From NCBI GenBank assembly GCA_019459325.1, contig JAIBFA010000050.1, positions 1 to 33,365 on the forward strand: DNA of 33,365 bases, in the 5' to 3' direction. Shown here piece after piece: positions 9,409 to 18,709 of the stretch. How positions within the stretch are numbered: the stretch's first letter is position 1; each line of letters begins with the position of its first letter. This DNA comes from Thiobacillus sp. (lineage in GTDB: Bacteria > Pseudomonadota > Gammaproteobacteria > Burkholderiales > Thiobacillaceae). Below the pieces are notes generated by a model. That model had not been told where the DNA came from and ran no database searches. It saw nothing but the letters and a program-made list of their open reading frames with translations. The position numbers and the translations under genes were made by a program.

Positions 9409-11304
9409 TCAAACCTTGGCCTGTTGCGACGACAGTCGCAAGGGCACGAATTCCGTTCCGTCCCCGCTGAAGAAGCGCGAGAACCCTTCGTAATACATCA
9501 GGCGCAATGCCTGGATGGCGACAATGCCGCCTTCCAGCACGATGATGACGATGTTGCCCAGCACGATGGTGAACCAGTGGCCTGCCGTACCCAGCCCGTT
9601 GGCCAGGGTGAAGATCGCCAGCGCCAGCGCGACGTGGTTGAGGCTGAAGGCCGCCACCCGCATGAATGACAGCGTGTTGGAAAACAGGTTGATGGCGGTT
9701 TCCAGCGACTCGATGAGCGTCACCAGGATGCGCTCGCCCAATCCGGCCTTGGCTTCAAACCACTTGAACGCGGCCACAACGACCATGCCCAGCGCTGCCA
9801 GCATCCCGGCTGGCTGGGCGAGATCCACCACACCGGCCAAGCTCGCCAGCAGTCCCACGGCGCCGAGATAGAACGCCAGCCCGGCCAGCCCGGTGGAATC
9901 GAACAGCGCCTCGCCGATCCGTCCCGACGCCCATTTATTGAGCGTGTTCACCAGCAGGGTAAACACGATGAAGCCGACGCCGAACCCCACCGCGATGATC
10001 AGCACGCGGATCGGATCATGCAGCGGCGACAGCCAAACCGGCTCGATGATGTCCTCGTAGCCGAAGACGCTGCCGTAGAGCAGACCGAACAGCATCGACA
10101 CCGCGCCGGCTGCGAAACCCACCCAGGCCATGCGCCCGAGGCGCCGAGTCAGTGCAGCGGACAGCAGCAGGATCACGGCGCCGTGGCCGATGTCGCCGAA
10201 CATGGCGCCAAACAGCAACAGATAGGTGAAGGCGAACGGCAGCGCCGGGTCGAATTCGCCGTAGCGGGGAATGCCGTAGCTTTTCACCAGCGGTACGAAT
10301 GGCGCAAGCCAGCCCGGATAGCGCACCAGTGAAGGGACGTCGGCGACTTCGCCGGCGGAAGGCTCGCGCACATCGAGCCAATAGCGCCCGTGAAAATGCC
10401 CATTCAGCGTGGTGCGCAGGCCATCCATCTGGCGTTTGGGAACCCAGCCCGACAGTGCAGCCAGCCCGCCCCTGCCGCGCACCCCGGCTAGCGCGGCCTC
10501 GGCCAGCGGGTGCGCCAGGGCCAGGCGCAGGCGTGCTTCGTGCAGGCGCGGACCGAATCGGTCGCGCAGTCCGTCCATGATCTGGCAGGCCGCGCCGGAT
10601 TGCGTGTTCAGGCGAGTACGCTCTTGTTCCATCCAGCTGCGCGCGGCCTGCGGATGGGTGCGCAACTCGTCAGGCACCGGCAGTTCGCGCCAGCCCGCCT
10701 GGGCCAGCAGGCCACGCACTTCGTCCTGGCGCGCGCGCGGGCCGGCAATCACCGCGAACACCTGCTCGCCGACCTGATCGAAGCGTGATACCAGATGGCC
10801 TGTCATGGCCAGCGCCTCGGTGACCCGCTTGAGCCCCTCCACGGGCAGGCTGCCGATATTGACTGCCAGCAGGCTGTCGGGATGCAGCAGATGCGCGAGG
10901 TCCACGTTCAGCCGCTCCAGTCTGGCGAGCGTGACTTCCAGTGCGTCAAGGTGGCTGCGTGCCTCCGCGATCTGGACTTCGCTTTCGTGGCAGGCAAGGC
11001 AGGCGGTCCATACTTCCTTCAACCACGCGTTCAACTCTTCCAAGTCGGCCAGCGCCGGGGCTTCGGCATCGGCCGGAATGTTCAGGGGGCCGGTGTCGCC
11101 GCACTGCTCCAGCAGCTTCGACAGACGGGCTTGGGCTTCGAGCCAGGCTTCGCGATAGGCGACGGCAGGCGATTCCTCGAGCGCCTCCAGCGCGCAGGGC
11201 GCCGGATTGAAGACACCGAAGCGGGCGAGCATCAGCGCGGCATCCTGCGCTTCGGACGCCAGCATCAATAATTCAATCCTGAGCAGCGGATCGGCGCGCA
11301 GCAT
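9409..11304 (-). CDS. atpI: A/V-type ATPase subunit I (membrane stator)
   Basis: 631 residues. The first 320 or so are soluble and helical. The rest holds seven or eight membrane helices, beginning near FAFTYLLLFGAMFGDIGHGAV. The segment SNTLSFMRVAAFSLNHVALA carries the arginine expected to face the ring carboxylate, and the EGGIVAIQALRLMYYEGFSRFF stretch near the end is characteristic. It forms the ion half-channels and anchors the peripheral stalks. The ATG at 11302-11304 shares one base with the TGA of subunit C (TGATG), so translation is coupled. Confidence 0.95.
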   Translation of the reverse strand: MLRADPLLRIELLMLASEAQDAALMLARFGVFNPAPCALEALEESPAVAYREAWLEAQARLSKLLEQCGDTGPLNIPADAEAPALADLEELNAWLKEVWTACLACHESEVQIAEARSHLDALEVTLARLERLNVDLAHLLHPDSLLAVNIGSLPVEGLKRVTEALAMTGHLVSRFDQVGEQVFAVIAGPRARQDEVRGLLAQAGWRELPVPDELRTHPQAARSWMEQERTRLNTQSGAACQIMDGLRDRFGPRLHEARLRLALAHPLAEAALAGVRGRGGLAALSGWVPKRQMDGLRTTLNGHFHGRYWLDVREPSAGEVADVPSLVRYPGWLAPFVPLVKSYGIPRYGEFDPALPFAFTYLLLFGAMFGDIGHGAVILLLSAALTRRLGRMAWVGFAAGAVSMLFGLLYGSVFGYEDIIEPVWLSPLHDPIRVLIIAVGFGVGFIVFTLLVNTLNKWASGRIGEALFDSTGLAGLAFYLGAVGLLASLAGVVDLAQPAGMLAALGMVVVAAFKWFEAKAGLGERILVTLIESLETAINLFSNTLSFMRVAAFSLNHVALALAIFTLANGLGTAGHWFTIVLGNIVIIVLEGGIVAIQALRLMYYEGFSRFFSGDGTEFVPLRLSSQQAKV

Positions 11305-12347
11305 CAGCTCACCTCCGGGGGTGCGCGTTGCAGCGCCTGCCGGATATCGGCCGGGGCCAGACCGAGGTGCCGTCCGCGTAATACCGCGCGGACGGCACGC
11401 AGATCGCGTTCACGCAGGATCAGGTAGGCGAAGGCGCGGGCAATGTCGGGCGCGGAGGAGCGCAGCACCCGCAGCGCCTGCTCGGCCGCGGCGCGCTCCA
11501 TGCGGGCGAACACGCCGGAAATGTCGGTCACGCCGGACAACTGAATCTGCAAGGCCGAGGGCAATGCAGCCAGTACGGCCTCCAGGCTGTCCAGCGCGGC
11601 CAGTTCCTGCAGCCGCGAACTGGGCAGGCTGTAGCGCGAACCCACCAGCAGGTAATACACCTGCGCCGGCGGCAGCCGGTAGTTGAAGCGGTAGCGCAAC
11701 AGCCAGACCAGATTGATGCGGTCGATCAGACTGGCCATCAGGCTGCGGAAAGGCGCGCCCACCGTGTCTTCCAGCGGCTGGGCGCGCAGGGTCAGGCCTT
11801 CGTAGTAGCCCTGATCCAGTGCCGCATCCAGACTGAACGGGTCGCGGCTCTGCTCGAACGCACGCCGGGCATGGCGCACGATGCCGGCGTAGGGCCCGGC
11901 TTCCAGGCGGCGCAGCAGTTCGCCGACATCCTCGGCATGCGCCAGGTCCTGATTGTCGAGCCGACCGAACGCCCCCATCGGCGTCAGCCGGGCGAGCACG
12001 GCGGCGGGCCGTTCGCCGGTCATCTTGCTGCGCAGCAGCGTTTTCACATTGGAAATCTCGAAGCGCGCGGTCCAGAAGGTCAGAAAGCTGCGCGCGGCGC
12101 CGGACAGCGGCCGGATCAGCACCCGCGTCTCGTCGAGAATTTGCGCAATGATGCGTTGTTCCAGCGAACGCGGATCCTGCTGCCGGCCAGGCTGGAGCGG
12201 GTAAGCCGCCGCCAGCTGCGGCAGCCCGCGTCGGGTCAGCGTGTCGGCCATTGCCTCATCCGGCACGCCGACCAGCGCGTCGAGCGCTTCATCCTGCCAG
12301 AGGCGGCCGGAATACAGGCTGACGCGGGTGTTGAGATAGGCGGACAT
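11304..12347 (-). CDS. atpC: A/V-type ATPase subunit C (rotor-ring socket)
   Basis: 347 residues, mostly helical, a normal size for the C/d-type subunit that seats the central stalk on the membrane ring. Supporting segments are AYLNTRVSLYSGRLW at the N terminus, WTARFEISNVKTLLRSKM near residue 100, and YLILRERDLRAVRAVLRGRHLG near the C terminus; the last two are the best conserved in the family. The ATG at 12347 has no strong ribosome site. Its place between H and I differs from the common G-I-K-E-C-F-A-B-D order. The 76 bases between it and subunit H show nothing. Confidence 0.9.
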   Translation of the reverse strand: MSAYLNTRVSLYSGRLWQDEALDALVGVPDEAMADTLTRRGLPQLAAAYPLQPGRQQDPRSLEQRIIAQILDETRVLIRPLSGAARSFLTFWTARFEISNVKTLLRSKMTGERPAAVLARLTPMGAFGRLDNQDLAHAEDVGELLRRLEAGPYAGIVRHARRAFEQSRDPFSLDAALDQGYYEGLTLRAQPLEDTVGAPFRSLMASLIDRINLVWLLRYRFNYRLPPAQVYYLLVGSRYSLPSSRLQELAALDSLEAVLAALPSALQIQLSGVTDISGVFARMERAAAEQALRVLRSSAPDIARAFAYLILRERDLRAVRAVLRGRHLGLAPADIRQALQRAPPEVS

Positions 12348-12423
12348 GGTGGTCGGGCAGCGTGTTCCGGTCGGGTATCAGGGCATCCCCTTCCCTGCGT
12401 TCCTCATCAGGGCTTGGGAAAGC

Positions 12424-12741
12424 TCATGCGGTGGGGTCGAGCAGCAGGGTCAGGGCCGCATCCACCGCCTCGGCTTCGTGCCGCGATGCCAGGTCGCGCA
12501 GGGTGCGCTGGCGCTCGCCGTATTTGCGCGCGAGCTCGGCCACCGCCTGTTCGGCACGCCCCTTCGCCTCGTTCAGAAAAGGCGCGCTGAGCTCGGCACG
12601 GCCGGCTTCGAAACGCGCCTCGGCGTCACGCACGCTCGCCAGCGCGTCCTCTATCATGCGCTGACGTTCATGGCTGGCGTGCTGAATCACCGCCTGGGCG
12701 CGGGCCTCGGCTTCCAGCAGGCGTTGCAGTTGATCGTCCAC
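12424..12741 (-). CDS. atpH: A/V-type ATPase subunit H/G-like stalk protein
   Basis: 105 residues, almost one continuous charged helix (LQRLLEAEARAQAVIQHA, then RDAEARFEAGRAEL, then RAEQAVAELARKYGERQ), as in the short peripheral-stalk partner of subunit E. The call rests on length, helix character and being the first gene of the ATPase set. The start is a GTG at 12739-12741, only 4 bases after the hupE stop, with no clear ribosome site of its own. Translational coupling to hupE is therefore likely and ties the ATPase genes to the hydrogenase genes. Confidence 0.82.
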   Translation of the reverse strand: MDDQLQRLLEAEARAQAVIQHASHERQRMIEDALASVRDAEARFEAGRAELSAPFLNEAKGRAEQAVAELARKYGERQRTLRDLASRHEAEAVDAALTLLLDPTA

Positions 12742-12745
12742 CGAT

Positions 12746-13324
12746 TCACAGGGCGAAGATCAGCGCCAAGCCCGTGGCCGCGATGCCCGCCCCCACCATC
12801 TGTACCGCGTGGCGGCCGATCAGACTGCCGACGATGCCCACGCCATGCAAAAAAACCGTGGCCAGCATGAAGCCCAGGGCATACAACATGGGCGACGCGG
12901 CCAGCGGCATCTCCAGTCCGTGGGCGTAGCCGTGGAACAGCGCGAAACCGGCAGCGAGCACCATGCCGGCCGCTACCGCCCACTGGCGCCGGGTGGCGAT
13001 CAGCAAGCCCAGCACCAGCACCGATAGCGCGAGGGCAGTCTCGACATGGGGCAATGCGATGCCCGACCAGGCCAGTACGCCGCCCAGCGCCATTGCGCCG
13101 ACAAAGGCCGCAGGCACCGCCCACAGCGCCCGCCCTCCCTGCTGCGCAGCCCACAGGCCGATTGCGATCATGGCGAACAAATGGTCCAGTCCCAGCAGAG
13201 GATGCGCCAAGCCGCCGGAAAAACCCGTGACGGTGGCGTGATCGCCCGTGTGCGCGGATGCCGTCCCAGCAAACAGGGCTAATGCGGCCAAGGCAAACGT
13301 GCGTGAATGTTTCATCGGGTTCAT
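12746..13324 (-). CDS. hupE: HupE/UreJ-type membrane protein, probable nickel permease
   Basis: 192 residues with a signal-like N terminus ending SASAHTGDH and about six membrane helices. The HupE/UreJ signature HPLLGLDHLFAMIAIGLWAAQ is near residues 40-60, and FALFHGYAHGLEMP lies further on; these histidine and aspartate positions are thought to bind nickel. HupE proteins bring in nickel for the hydrogenase. The start is the ATG at 13324, with GGAGAG 8 bases upstream; the ATG at 13315 is an alternative. It lies 46 bases after hynL and 4 bases before ATPase subunit H. Confidence 0.92.
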   Translation of the reverse strand: MNPMKHSRTFALAALALFAGTASAHTGDHATVTGFSGGLAHPLLGLDHLFAMIAIGLWAAQQGGRALWAVPAAFVGAMALGGVLAWSGIALPHVETALALSVLVLGLLIATRRQWAVAAGMVLAAGFALFHGYAHGLEMPLAASPMLYALGFMLATVFLHGVGIVGSLIGRHAVQMVGAGIAATGLALIFAL

Positions 13325-13370
13325 TGCGTGCTCTCCAGTTGCGAATGACTTCAGCCGCATGTCGTCGGCA

Positions 13371-15134
13371 TTACTTGATCTTCACCTGCACCAATTCCTC
13401 GCCATCCGGATCGGTCACGTGCACGGCGCAGGCAATGCAGGGGTCGAAGGAATGGATGGTGCGCAGGATCTCGATCGGCTGCTTCGGGTCGTGCATCACG
13501 TGGTTGTCCTGCAGCGCGGCCTCGTAGGCGCCCGGCTGGCCGAGGGTGTCGCGCGGGCCCGCGTTCCAGGTGCTGGGCACCACCGCCTGGTAGTTGCTGA
13601 TCTTGGCATCGTCGATGACGATCCAGTGGCTCAAGCCGCCGCGCGGCGCTTCCATCAGGCCGACCCCCTGCATGTGGCTGGGCCAAGTCGACGGATCCCA
13701 GTACTGGTCGTTGAAGGTGCGGACGTCGCCGGCCTTGATGTTGGCCATCAGCTGGTCGAACCAGCCCTGCATGGCATCGGCCAGGATTTTCGATTCCAGC
13801 GTGCGCGCGGCGGTGCGGCCGAGCGTGGAGAACAGCGCATCGACCGGCACGTCGAGCGTCTTCAGTGTCAGCCCCACCAGTTCCTTCGCCTGGGCGTTGC
13901 CGCTGGCGTACAGCATCAGCACGCGGGCGAGCGGGCCGACTTCCATCGAGTGGCCCTTCCAGCGCGGCGATTTCAGCCAGGAATATTTCTGCTCGACATC
14001 GAGGTGCTGGTAAGGCGGCTTCGGCCCGGTGTAGTTGAGTTCCGTCTCGCCCCGGAACGGGTGCAGGCCCTGCTTGTCGCCCTGGCTGTACTTGTACCAG
14101 GAGTGGCTGACGTATTCCTGGATTTCGTTGTCCGCATCCAGATCGATGGGATGGATGGTGGACAGGTCGCGGTTGAGGATGACGCCGCGCGGGATGAGAT
14201 AGGAATCGGTGTCCCAGAAGCCTTTCGAGGGCAGGTCGCCGAAGGTCATGAAGTTGCCCAGTCCTTCTCCGCGCCCGCCCCAGTCCTTGTAGAACCCGGC
14301 GATGGCGAGGGTGTCTGGCACGTAGACCTGGTCGACGAAATCGCGCATTTGTCGGATGACGTTCTGCACCGTCTGCAGGCCGACCATGTTGAGCGCGGTG
14401 GCGTCCTGGCCGCCGCCGCTGGTGTGCACGGATATGGCCGAGGGCACGCCGCCCACCACGAAGTTGGGGTGCGGGTTCTTGCCGCCGAAGATGGTGTGCA
14501 GCTTGACCACGTCGCGCTGCCAGGCGAGCGCGTCGAGATAGTGCGCCACCGCCATCAGGTTGGCTTCGGGCGGCAGCTTGTAGGCGGGATGGCCCCAGTA
14601 GGCGTTGGCGAAAATGCCGAGCTGGCCCTGTTCGACGAAGGTCTTCACCTTCTTCTGCACGTCGGCGAAGTAGCCCGGCGAGGACCTGGGATAGTTCGAG
14701 AGCGATTGCGCCAGCGTCGAGGTGGCCTTGGGATCGGCCTTCAGCGCCGACACCACGTCGACCCAGTCGAGAGCGTGCAGGTGATAGAAGTGCATCACGT
14801 GATCGTGCACGAACTGCGCCCCGATCATCAGGTTGCGGATCAGCTCCGCGTTTTGCGGAATGCTGTAGCTGGGGATCGCGCGATGCAGCGCATCCTCCAC
14901 CGAACGCACCGAGGCGATGCCGTGCACCAGCGTGCAGACGCCGCAGATGCGCTGGGCGAAGGCCCAGGCGTCGCGCGGGTCGCGCCCACGCAGGATGATC
15001 TCGATGCCGCGCACCATGGTGCCGGCGGAATACGCACTGGTGATCTTGCCGTCGGCGTCGGTTTCCGCCTCGATGCGCAGATGGCCCTCGATGCGGGTGA
15101 TGGGGTCGACGACGATGCGTTGTGCAGTGGTCAT
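13371..15134 (-). CDS. hynL: [NiFe] hydrogenase large subunit, Isp-type (group 1e-like)
   Basis: 587 residues. The four nickel-binding cysteines are in place: RICGVC at 62-67 and DPCIACAVH at 564-572. The 15 residues after H572 are the tail removed by the maturation protease once nickel is inserted. The subunit splits H2 at the NiFe(CN)2CO site and is exported with the small subunit, since it has no signal of its own. It is the fourth structural gene of the order hynS-isp1-isp2-hynL known from Thiocapsa and Thiobacillus. The ATG lies 4 bases after the isp2 stop, with GGAGG inside the isp2 tail. Confidence 0.97.
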   Translation of the reverse strand: MTTAQRIVVDPITRIEGHLRIEAETDADGKITSAYSAGTMVRGIEIILRGRDPRDAWAFAQRICGVCTLVHGIASVRSVEDALHRAIPSYSIPQNAELIRNLMIGAQFVHDHVMHFYHLHALDWVDVVSALKADPKATSTLAQSLSNYPRSSPGYFADVQKKVKTFVEQGQLGIFANAYWGHPAYKLPPEANLMAVAHYLDALAWQRDVVKLHTIFGGKNPHPNFVVGGVPSAISVHTSGGGQDATALNMVGLQTVQNVIRQMRDFVDQVYVPDTLAIAGFYKDWGGRGEGLGNFMTFGDLPSKGFWDTDSYLIPRGVILNRDLSTIHPIDLDADNEIQEYVSHSWYKYSQGDKQGLHPFRGETELNYTGPKPPYQHLDVEQKYSWLKSPRWKGHSMEVGPLARVLMLYASGNAQAKELVGLTLKTLDVPVDALFSTLGRTAARTLESKILADAMQGWFDQLMANIKAGDVRTFNDQYWDPSTWPSHMQGVGLMEAPRGGLSHWIVIDDAKISNYQAVVPSTWNAGPRDTLGQPGAYEAALQDNHVMHDPKQPIEILRTIHSFDPCIACAVHVTDPDGEELVQVKIK

Positions 15135-15138
15135 GTGC

Positions 15139-16401
15139 TCAGTCCTCCATGTGTTCGGCGAGCAGTTCGGTCAGGCCGAGCAGCTTGGTATTCATCTCGT
15201 AATGGTCGAGACCTTCTTCGATCGTGATCCGGCAGTTGGCGCAGAACGTCACCATGGTGTTGACGCCCGCCTCCTCGAGTTGTCGCTTCTTGATGCGGAA
15301 GACCTTGGCACGCAACGCTTCCGCCTCTTCGGTGTGGATCGCCGACGCCCCGCCGCCGCCGCCACAGCACCAGTTCCATTTCTGCTTGTCGGCGATGGGG
15401 ATGTAGTTTTCGGCCACCTGCTGGATCAGCGGCTCAGGCGCCTGCAGCACGCCGCCACGCCGCACGATCTGGCAGGGATCGTGCAGAATGAGCGGATCTT
15501 TCAGCTTGTCCTTCATCTTCAGCACACCCTTCTGGCGCAACTCGTCGAGTAGCTCGAGCACATGCACGACCTCGAAGCCGAAGGGGCGGCCGATCAGGTT
15601 GGGCCCTTCCCAGCGGATCGCCATATAGGCGTGGCCGCACTCGGGCGACAATACATATTTCACCTTGAGCCGCTCGGCGGCGTCGACGATGCGCGAGACG
15701 ATCACTTTCGCCAGGTCCGAGTTGCCGATCTGGATGCCCGCGTTGGTCGCTTCGAAGGCATCGGAGGCGAGCGTGAAGCTGATGCCCGCCTTGTGGAAAA
15801 TCTTCGCCAGCGCCTCGATATATTCGGGGTAGTTGACGATTTCCATGGAGGACAGCAGCACCAGATAATCGGAGCCTTCCTTGTCCACCGGGATCGTGAG
15901 GCCCGTGCTTTCCTCTGCTTTCCTGAGGACGTTGGCAACCGCCGGCCACTTCAGGCCCATCGGTCCACCGATTTCCACCGTGCGCTTGGTGGCGCTGCGG
16001 ATGCCGTCAGGTACATGGCCGGACACCGCCATGCCCTCGCGGAACTTGCGGATCATGTAGACGATGTCGTTACCCACCGGGCAGACCAGGGAACAGCGTC
16101 CGCACATGGTGCAGCTGTCATATACGAGCTCCTGCCATTGGTCGAGTTCTGCGTCTGTCACCGGCTTGGACAGGCCGACCGCTTTCTTCAGCCGTCCAAG
16201 CAGCGTGTATTCCTGCTCGTAGACGCGGCGCAGCGGCTCCACCTTGTGAATCGGCGTGTACTTGGGATCGCCGGTCTCGGTATAGAACAGGCAGGCTTCG
16301 GCACACAGGCCGCAATGCACGCAGCTTTCGAAGTAGCTGGCGATGGGGGCGTCGATGACTTCCTTCAGGGCATGGATGCCCTTTTCCAGTGAGGCACTCA
16401 T
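15139..16401 (-). CDS. isp2: Isp2, DsrK/HdrD-like iron-sulfur protein
   Basis: 420 residues. Two [4Fe-4S] sites lie near the N terminus (CVHCGLCAEAC and CTMCGRCSLVCP). Two CCG-type modules follow, one around SPECGHAYM and HDPCQIVRRGG, the other around NWCCGGGGG and TFCANCR; they would hold a heterodisulfide-reductase-type cluster. No signal peptide is seen, so it should sit on the cytoplasmic side, bound to Isp1. It is thought to carry electrons between the hydrogenase and the quinone pool or a cytoplasmic partner; the resemblance to DsrK suggests a thiol/disulfide partner. The start is the ATG at 16401 with GGAGGAAG upstream. Confidence 0.95.
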   Translation of the reverse strand: MSASLEKGIHALKEVIDAPIASYFESCVHCGLCAEACLFYTETGDPKYTPIHKVEPLRRVYEQEYTLLGRLKKAVGLSKPVTDAELDQWQELVYDSCTMCGRCSLVCPVGNDIVYMIRKFREGMAVSGHVPDGIRSATKRTVEIGGPMGLKWPAVANVLRKAEESTGLTIPVDKEGSDYLVLLSSMEIVNYPEYIEALAKIFHKAGISFTLASDAFEATNAGIQIGNSDLAKVIVSRIVDAAERLKVKYVLSPECGHAYMAIRWEGPNLIGRPFGFEVVHVLELLDELRQKGVLKMKDKLKDPLILHDPCQIVRRGGVLQAPEPLIQQVAENYIPIADKQKWNWCCGGGGGASAIHTEEAEALRAKVFRIKKRQLEEAGVNTMVTFCANCRITIEEGLDHYEMNTKLLGLTELLAEHMED

Positions 16402-16474
16402 GCCGCTTCCTCCTTGAATATTTCAGCTGTCCCGTGGCGGGCGTGCCCGCCGGCCGCAATGCCTGCGCGCGGAC

Positions 16475-17134
16475 TCATACCGGCACCCCCTTGTGTGCAT
16501 TGACCCGGCCGTTGTACCAGCGCGAGCCGAACAGCGTGAAGGCATGGAACAGCTTGGTGAAGGGCAGCACGACGAGCAGGATTTCCACGCTCAGGATATG
16601 GAGTGCCAGCATCGTGGTGTAGGGCAGCAACAGATGCTGTACCGCCATCCAGCCGGTCAGCACGGGCAGGAAAGTCACGGCCCAGGTGAACCAGTCCTCG
16701 AAGGTGCTGAGAAAGCGCTTGGCCGGCTTGGTGATGCGGTCGACCAGCACCACCACCATGGCCGCCATCGTCACCACCGCCGCCAGGTCGATGAACTGTG
16801 AAGGCAGCCCCGGCCACGACAGGCCGGTGAGATTCTTGATCAGCAGGATGTGCGGCGCAAACCCGAACACGACGATGGCCAGGCCGATGTGGAAGATGTA
16901 GCCGCCGATGTAACTCACCGGCGAGCGCTTCAGCATGCCGGGCGGCGCCAGTGAACGCCGGAACACGGTGTGCAGGCCGGATGCGCCTGACCGCTGGCGC
17001 GGCGCGGCCAGATCTTTCTTGCGGCCCAGCGAGTAGATCTCGAACAGGCGCCACAGCACCCCCAGCAGGAAAATCCCTACCGCGATGTCGAGACCGGGAC
17101 CGCGCACCCACGTCAGAAATTGCAGTTCGTTCAT
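16475..17134 (-). CDS. isp1: Isp1, hydrogenase cytochrome b membrane subunit
   Basis: 219 residues with five membrane helices. Histidines in the helices (YIFHIGLAIVVFGFAPHILL and MLALHILSVEILL) are candidate heme b ligands, as in NarI and DsrM. It takes electrons from the small subunit across the membrane and works with Isp2. The ATG at 17134 follows the hynS stop by 2 bases, and its GGAGAA site overlaps the hynS end. A 73-base gap separates it from isp2. Confidence 0.93.
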   Translation of the reverse strand: MNELQFLTWVRGPGLDIAVGIFLLGVLWRLFEIYSLGRKKDLAAPRQRSGASGLHTVFRRSLAPPGMLKRSPVSYIGGYIFHIGLAIVVFGFAPHILLIKNLTGLSWPGLPSQFIDLAAVVTMAAMVVVLVDRITKPAKRFLSTFEDWFTWAVTFLPVLTGWMAVQHLLLPYTTMLALHILSVEILLVVLPFTKLFHAFTLFGSRWYNGRVNAHKGVPV

Positions 17135-17136
17135 GC

Positions 17137-18216
17137 TTATTTCTCCAGATCGTCCACGGTAATGGGCTCATGCGTTTGCTTGGCGGTGTTTTTCTTGGCG
17201 CGGTTGGCGAAGCTGACCGCCACGCCCGCGACCGCCCCTGCCACCGCAGCGGCAGCGGCGATCTTGAGCGGATCGGCCGGCACCGACAGCGCCTTGTAGA
17301 AGCCGCCCGCATCCCAGAAATCGGGCTCCGAGCAACCGAGGCAGCCGTGCCCGGATTCCACCGGCCAGGACGTGCCGCCGTTCCACTTCACCGTGGCGCA
17401 GGCGTTGTAGGTCACCGGTCCTTTGCAGCCCAGTTCGAACAGGCACCAGCCCTGACGTGCACCTTCGTCGTCGAAGGTCTTCGCGAACTTGCCCTGGTCG
17501 TAGAACGGGCGGCGGTAGCAGCGGTCATGGATGGTCTCGCCGAAGAAGGCCTTGGGCCGCCCCTTCTCGTCGAGTTCCGGCAGGCTGCCGAAGGTGAGGT
17601 AATGCGCCAGCACCCCGGTCATCACCACCGGGATCGGCGGGCAGCCGGGAATGTTGACGATGGGTTTGTCCTTGATGATGTCGGACACCGACACCGCGCC
17701 GGTCGGGTTCGGGTTGGCTTTCGGGATGCCGCCGAAGGAGGCGCAGGAGCCCATGGCGACGATGGCGGCCGCGCCCTCGGCCGCTTCCTTCAGGATGTCC
17801 ACATTGGAGCGTCCGCCGATGCAGGAATAGGCACCGTCGAGTCCCAGCGGAATCGAGCCATCGACGACCAGCAGATACTTGCCTGCGTTGTCCTTCATTG
17901 CGGCGTGCCGGGCTTCCTCGGCCTGGTGACCGGCGGCGGCCATCAGCGTCTCCTGGTAGTCGAGGGAGATCATGTCGAAGATCATGCCTTCCAGCGTAGG
18001 CGAGTGCGAGCGCGTGATCGATTCGGTGCAGCCGGTGCATTCCTGAAACGGCAGCCAGATCACCGAGGGCCGTCGTGCTGCAGCCATCGCCTCGGCCATC
18101 GCGCGTCCGGCAGCCGGCGGCAGTGCCATCATCGAGGCCAGCGTCGCGCAGTATTTGAGGAAGGTGCGGCGGGTGATGCCCTGCCGCGCGAGTGTATCGA
18201 TCAACGGACCCTGCAT
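17137..18216 (-). CDS. hynS: [NiFe] hydrogenase small subunit, Tat-exported
   Basis: 359 residues. The N terminus has a twin-arginine motif (TRRTFLKYC, R16-R17). The proximal cluster begins with ECTGCTES (C60, C63) and continues with GSCASFGG and PGCPPIP. The medial and distal clusters are served by DRCYRRPFYDQG, CLFELGCKGP, CATVKWNGG and HGCLGCSEPDFWD. A hydrophobic anchor lies near residues 315-335. The proximal site has four cysteines, not the six of O2-tolerant group 1d enzymes. The ATG at 18216 has an AGGAGG site. The 76 bases between it and hupH show no clear promoter. Confidence 0.97.
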   Translation of the reverse strand: MQGPLIDTLARQGITRRTFLKYCATLASMMALPPAAGRAMAEAMAAARRPSVIWLPFQECTGCTESITRSHSPTLEGMIFDMISLDYQETLMAAAGHQAEEARHAAMKDNAGKYLLVVDGSIPLGLDGAYSCIGGRSNVDILKEAAEGAAAIVAMGSCASFGGIPKANPNPTGAVSVSDIIKDKPIVNIPGCPPIPVVMTGVLAHYLTFGSLPELDEKGRPKAFFGETIHDRCYRRPFYDQGKFAKTFDDEGARQGWCLFELGCKGPVTYNACATVKWNGGTSWPVESGHGCLGCSEPDFWDAGGFYKALSVPADPLKIAAAAAVAGAVAGVAVSFANRAKKNTAKQTHEPITVDDLEK

Positions 18217-18292
18217 GATGCTTGCCTCCTGACGTTTAACACCACAGCCCTATAAGCTCGCCGCTTTAAAAATCCCCCGGCCTCAATTCACC

Positions 18293-18709
18293 TTAGAGGT
18301 CGGAAATCAGCAATTCAAGATATTCCTGTCCTATTTGCACATCCTGGGGATGGGCTTTCACCAGTTCGGGTACGAACGCCACTTCGATGAACTGCGAGGT
18401 GACTGCGCCCTGCTCGTTGTGATGCGTGACCCACCAGATTCCCGAACAGGCGGTCTCGTTCAGCGTGGATTCGCCGTTGGCCTGCAGAGTGACGTTGATC
18501 TCGCCCTCGCCCAGTCTTTCGCGCAGCCAGTCGAGGTCGGCGGGCGTCAGCGGCAAGGCGGAAAGATCGATGGCAGAGGTTTCGCCGGACGCCAGCAGGC
18601 GCTTCACCAGCTCGGACAGTTCGCGCAGCAGGGGCGGCGCATTGCCGGTCAGGCCGGGTTCGCCCGGCGGCGGATTGATGACATGTATGGGAATGGCGTC
18701 AAGCGACAT
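18293..18709 (-). CDS. hupH: HupH/HyaF-type hydrogenase assembly protein, single domain
   Basis: 138 residues. The C-terminal part (ACSGIWWVTHHNEQG, then FIEVAFVPELVKAHPQDV) is the HupH/HyaF C-terminal signature. HupH and HyaF are usually about 280 residues with two such units; this one has one. The family helps assemble the small-subunit clusters. The start at 18709 overlaps the end of hupD by 11 bases. It precedes hynS on the same strand. Confidence 0.85.
   Translation of the reverse strand: MSLDAIPIHVINPPPGEPGLTGNAPPLLRELSELVKRLLASGETSAIDLSALPLTPADLDWLRERLGEGEINVTLQANGESTLNETACSGIWWVTHHNEQGAVTSQFIEVAFVPELVKAHPQDVQIGQEYLELLISDL

Noticed and set aside
13248-15227. Long plus-strand open frame (659 codons) opposite hynL and the start of hupE
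   Set aside because: Histidine-, valine- and glycine-rich shadow translation without domains. HynL and HupE on the minus strand are unmistakable.
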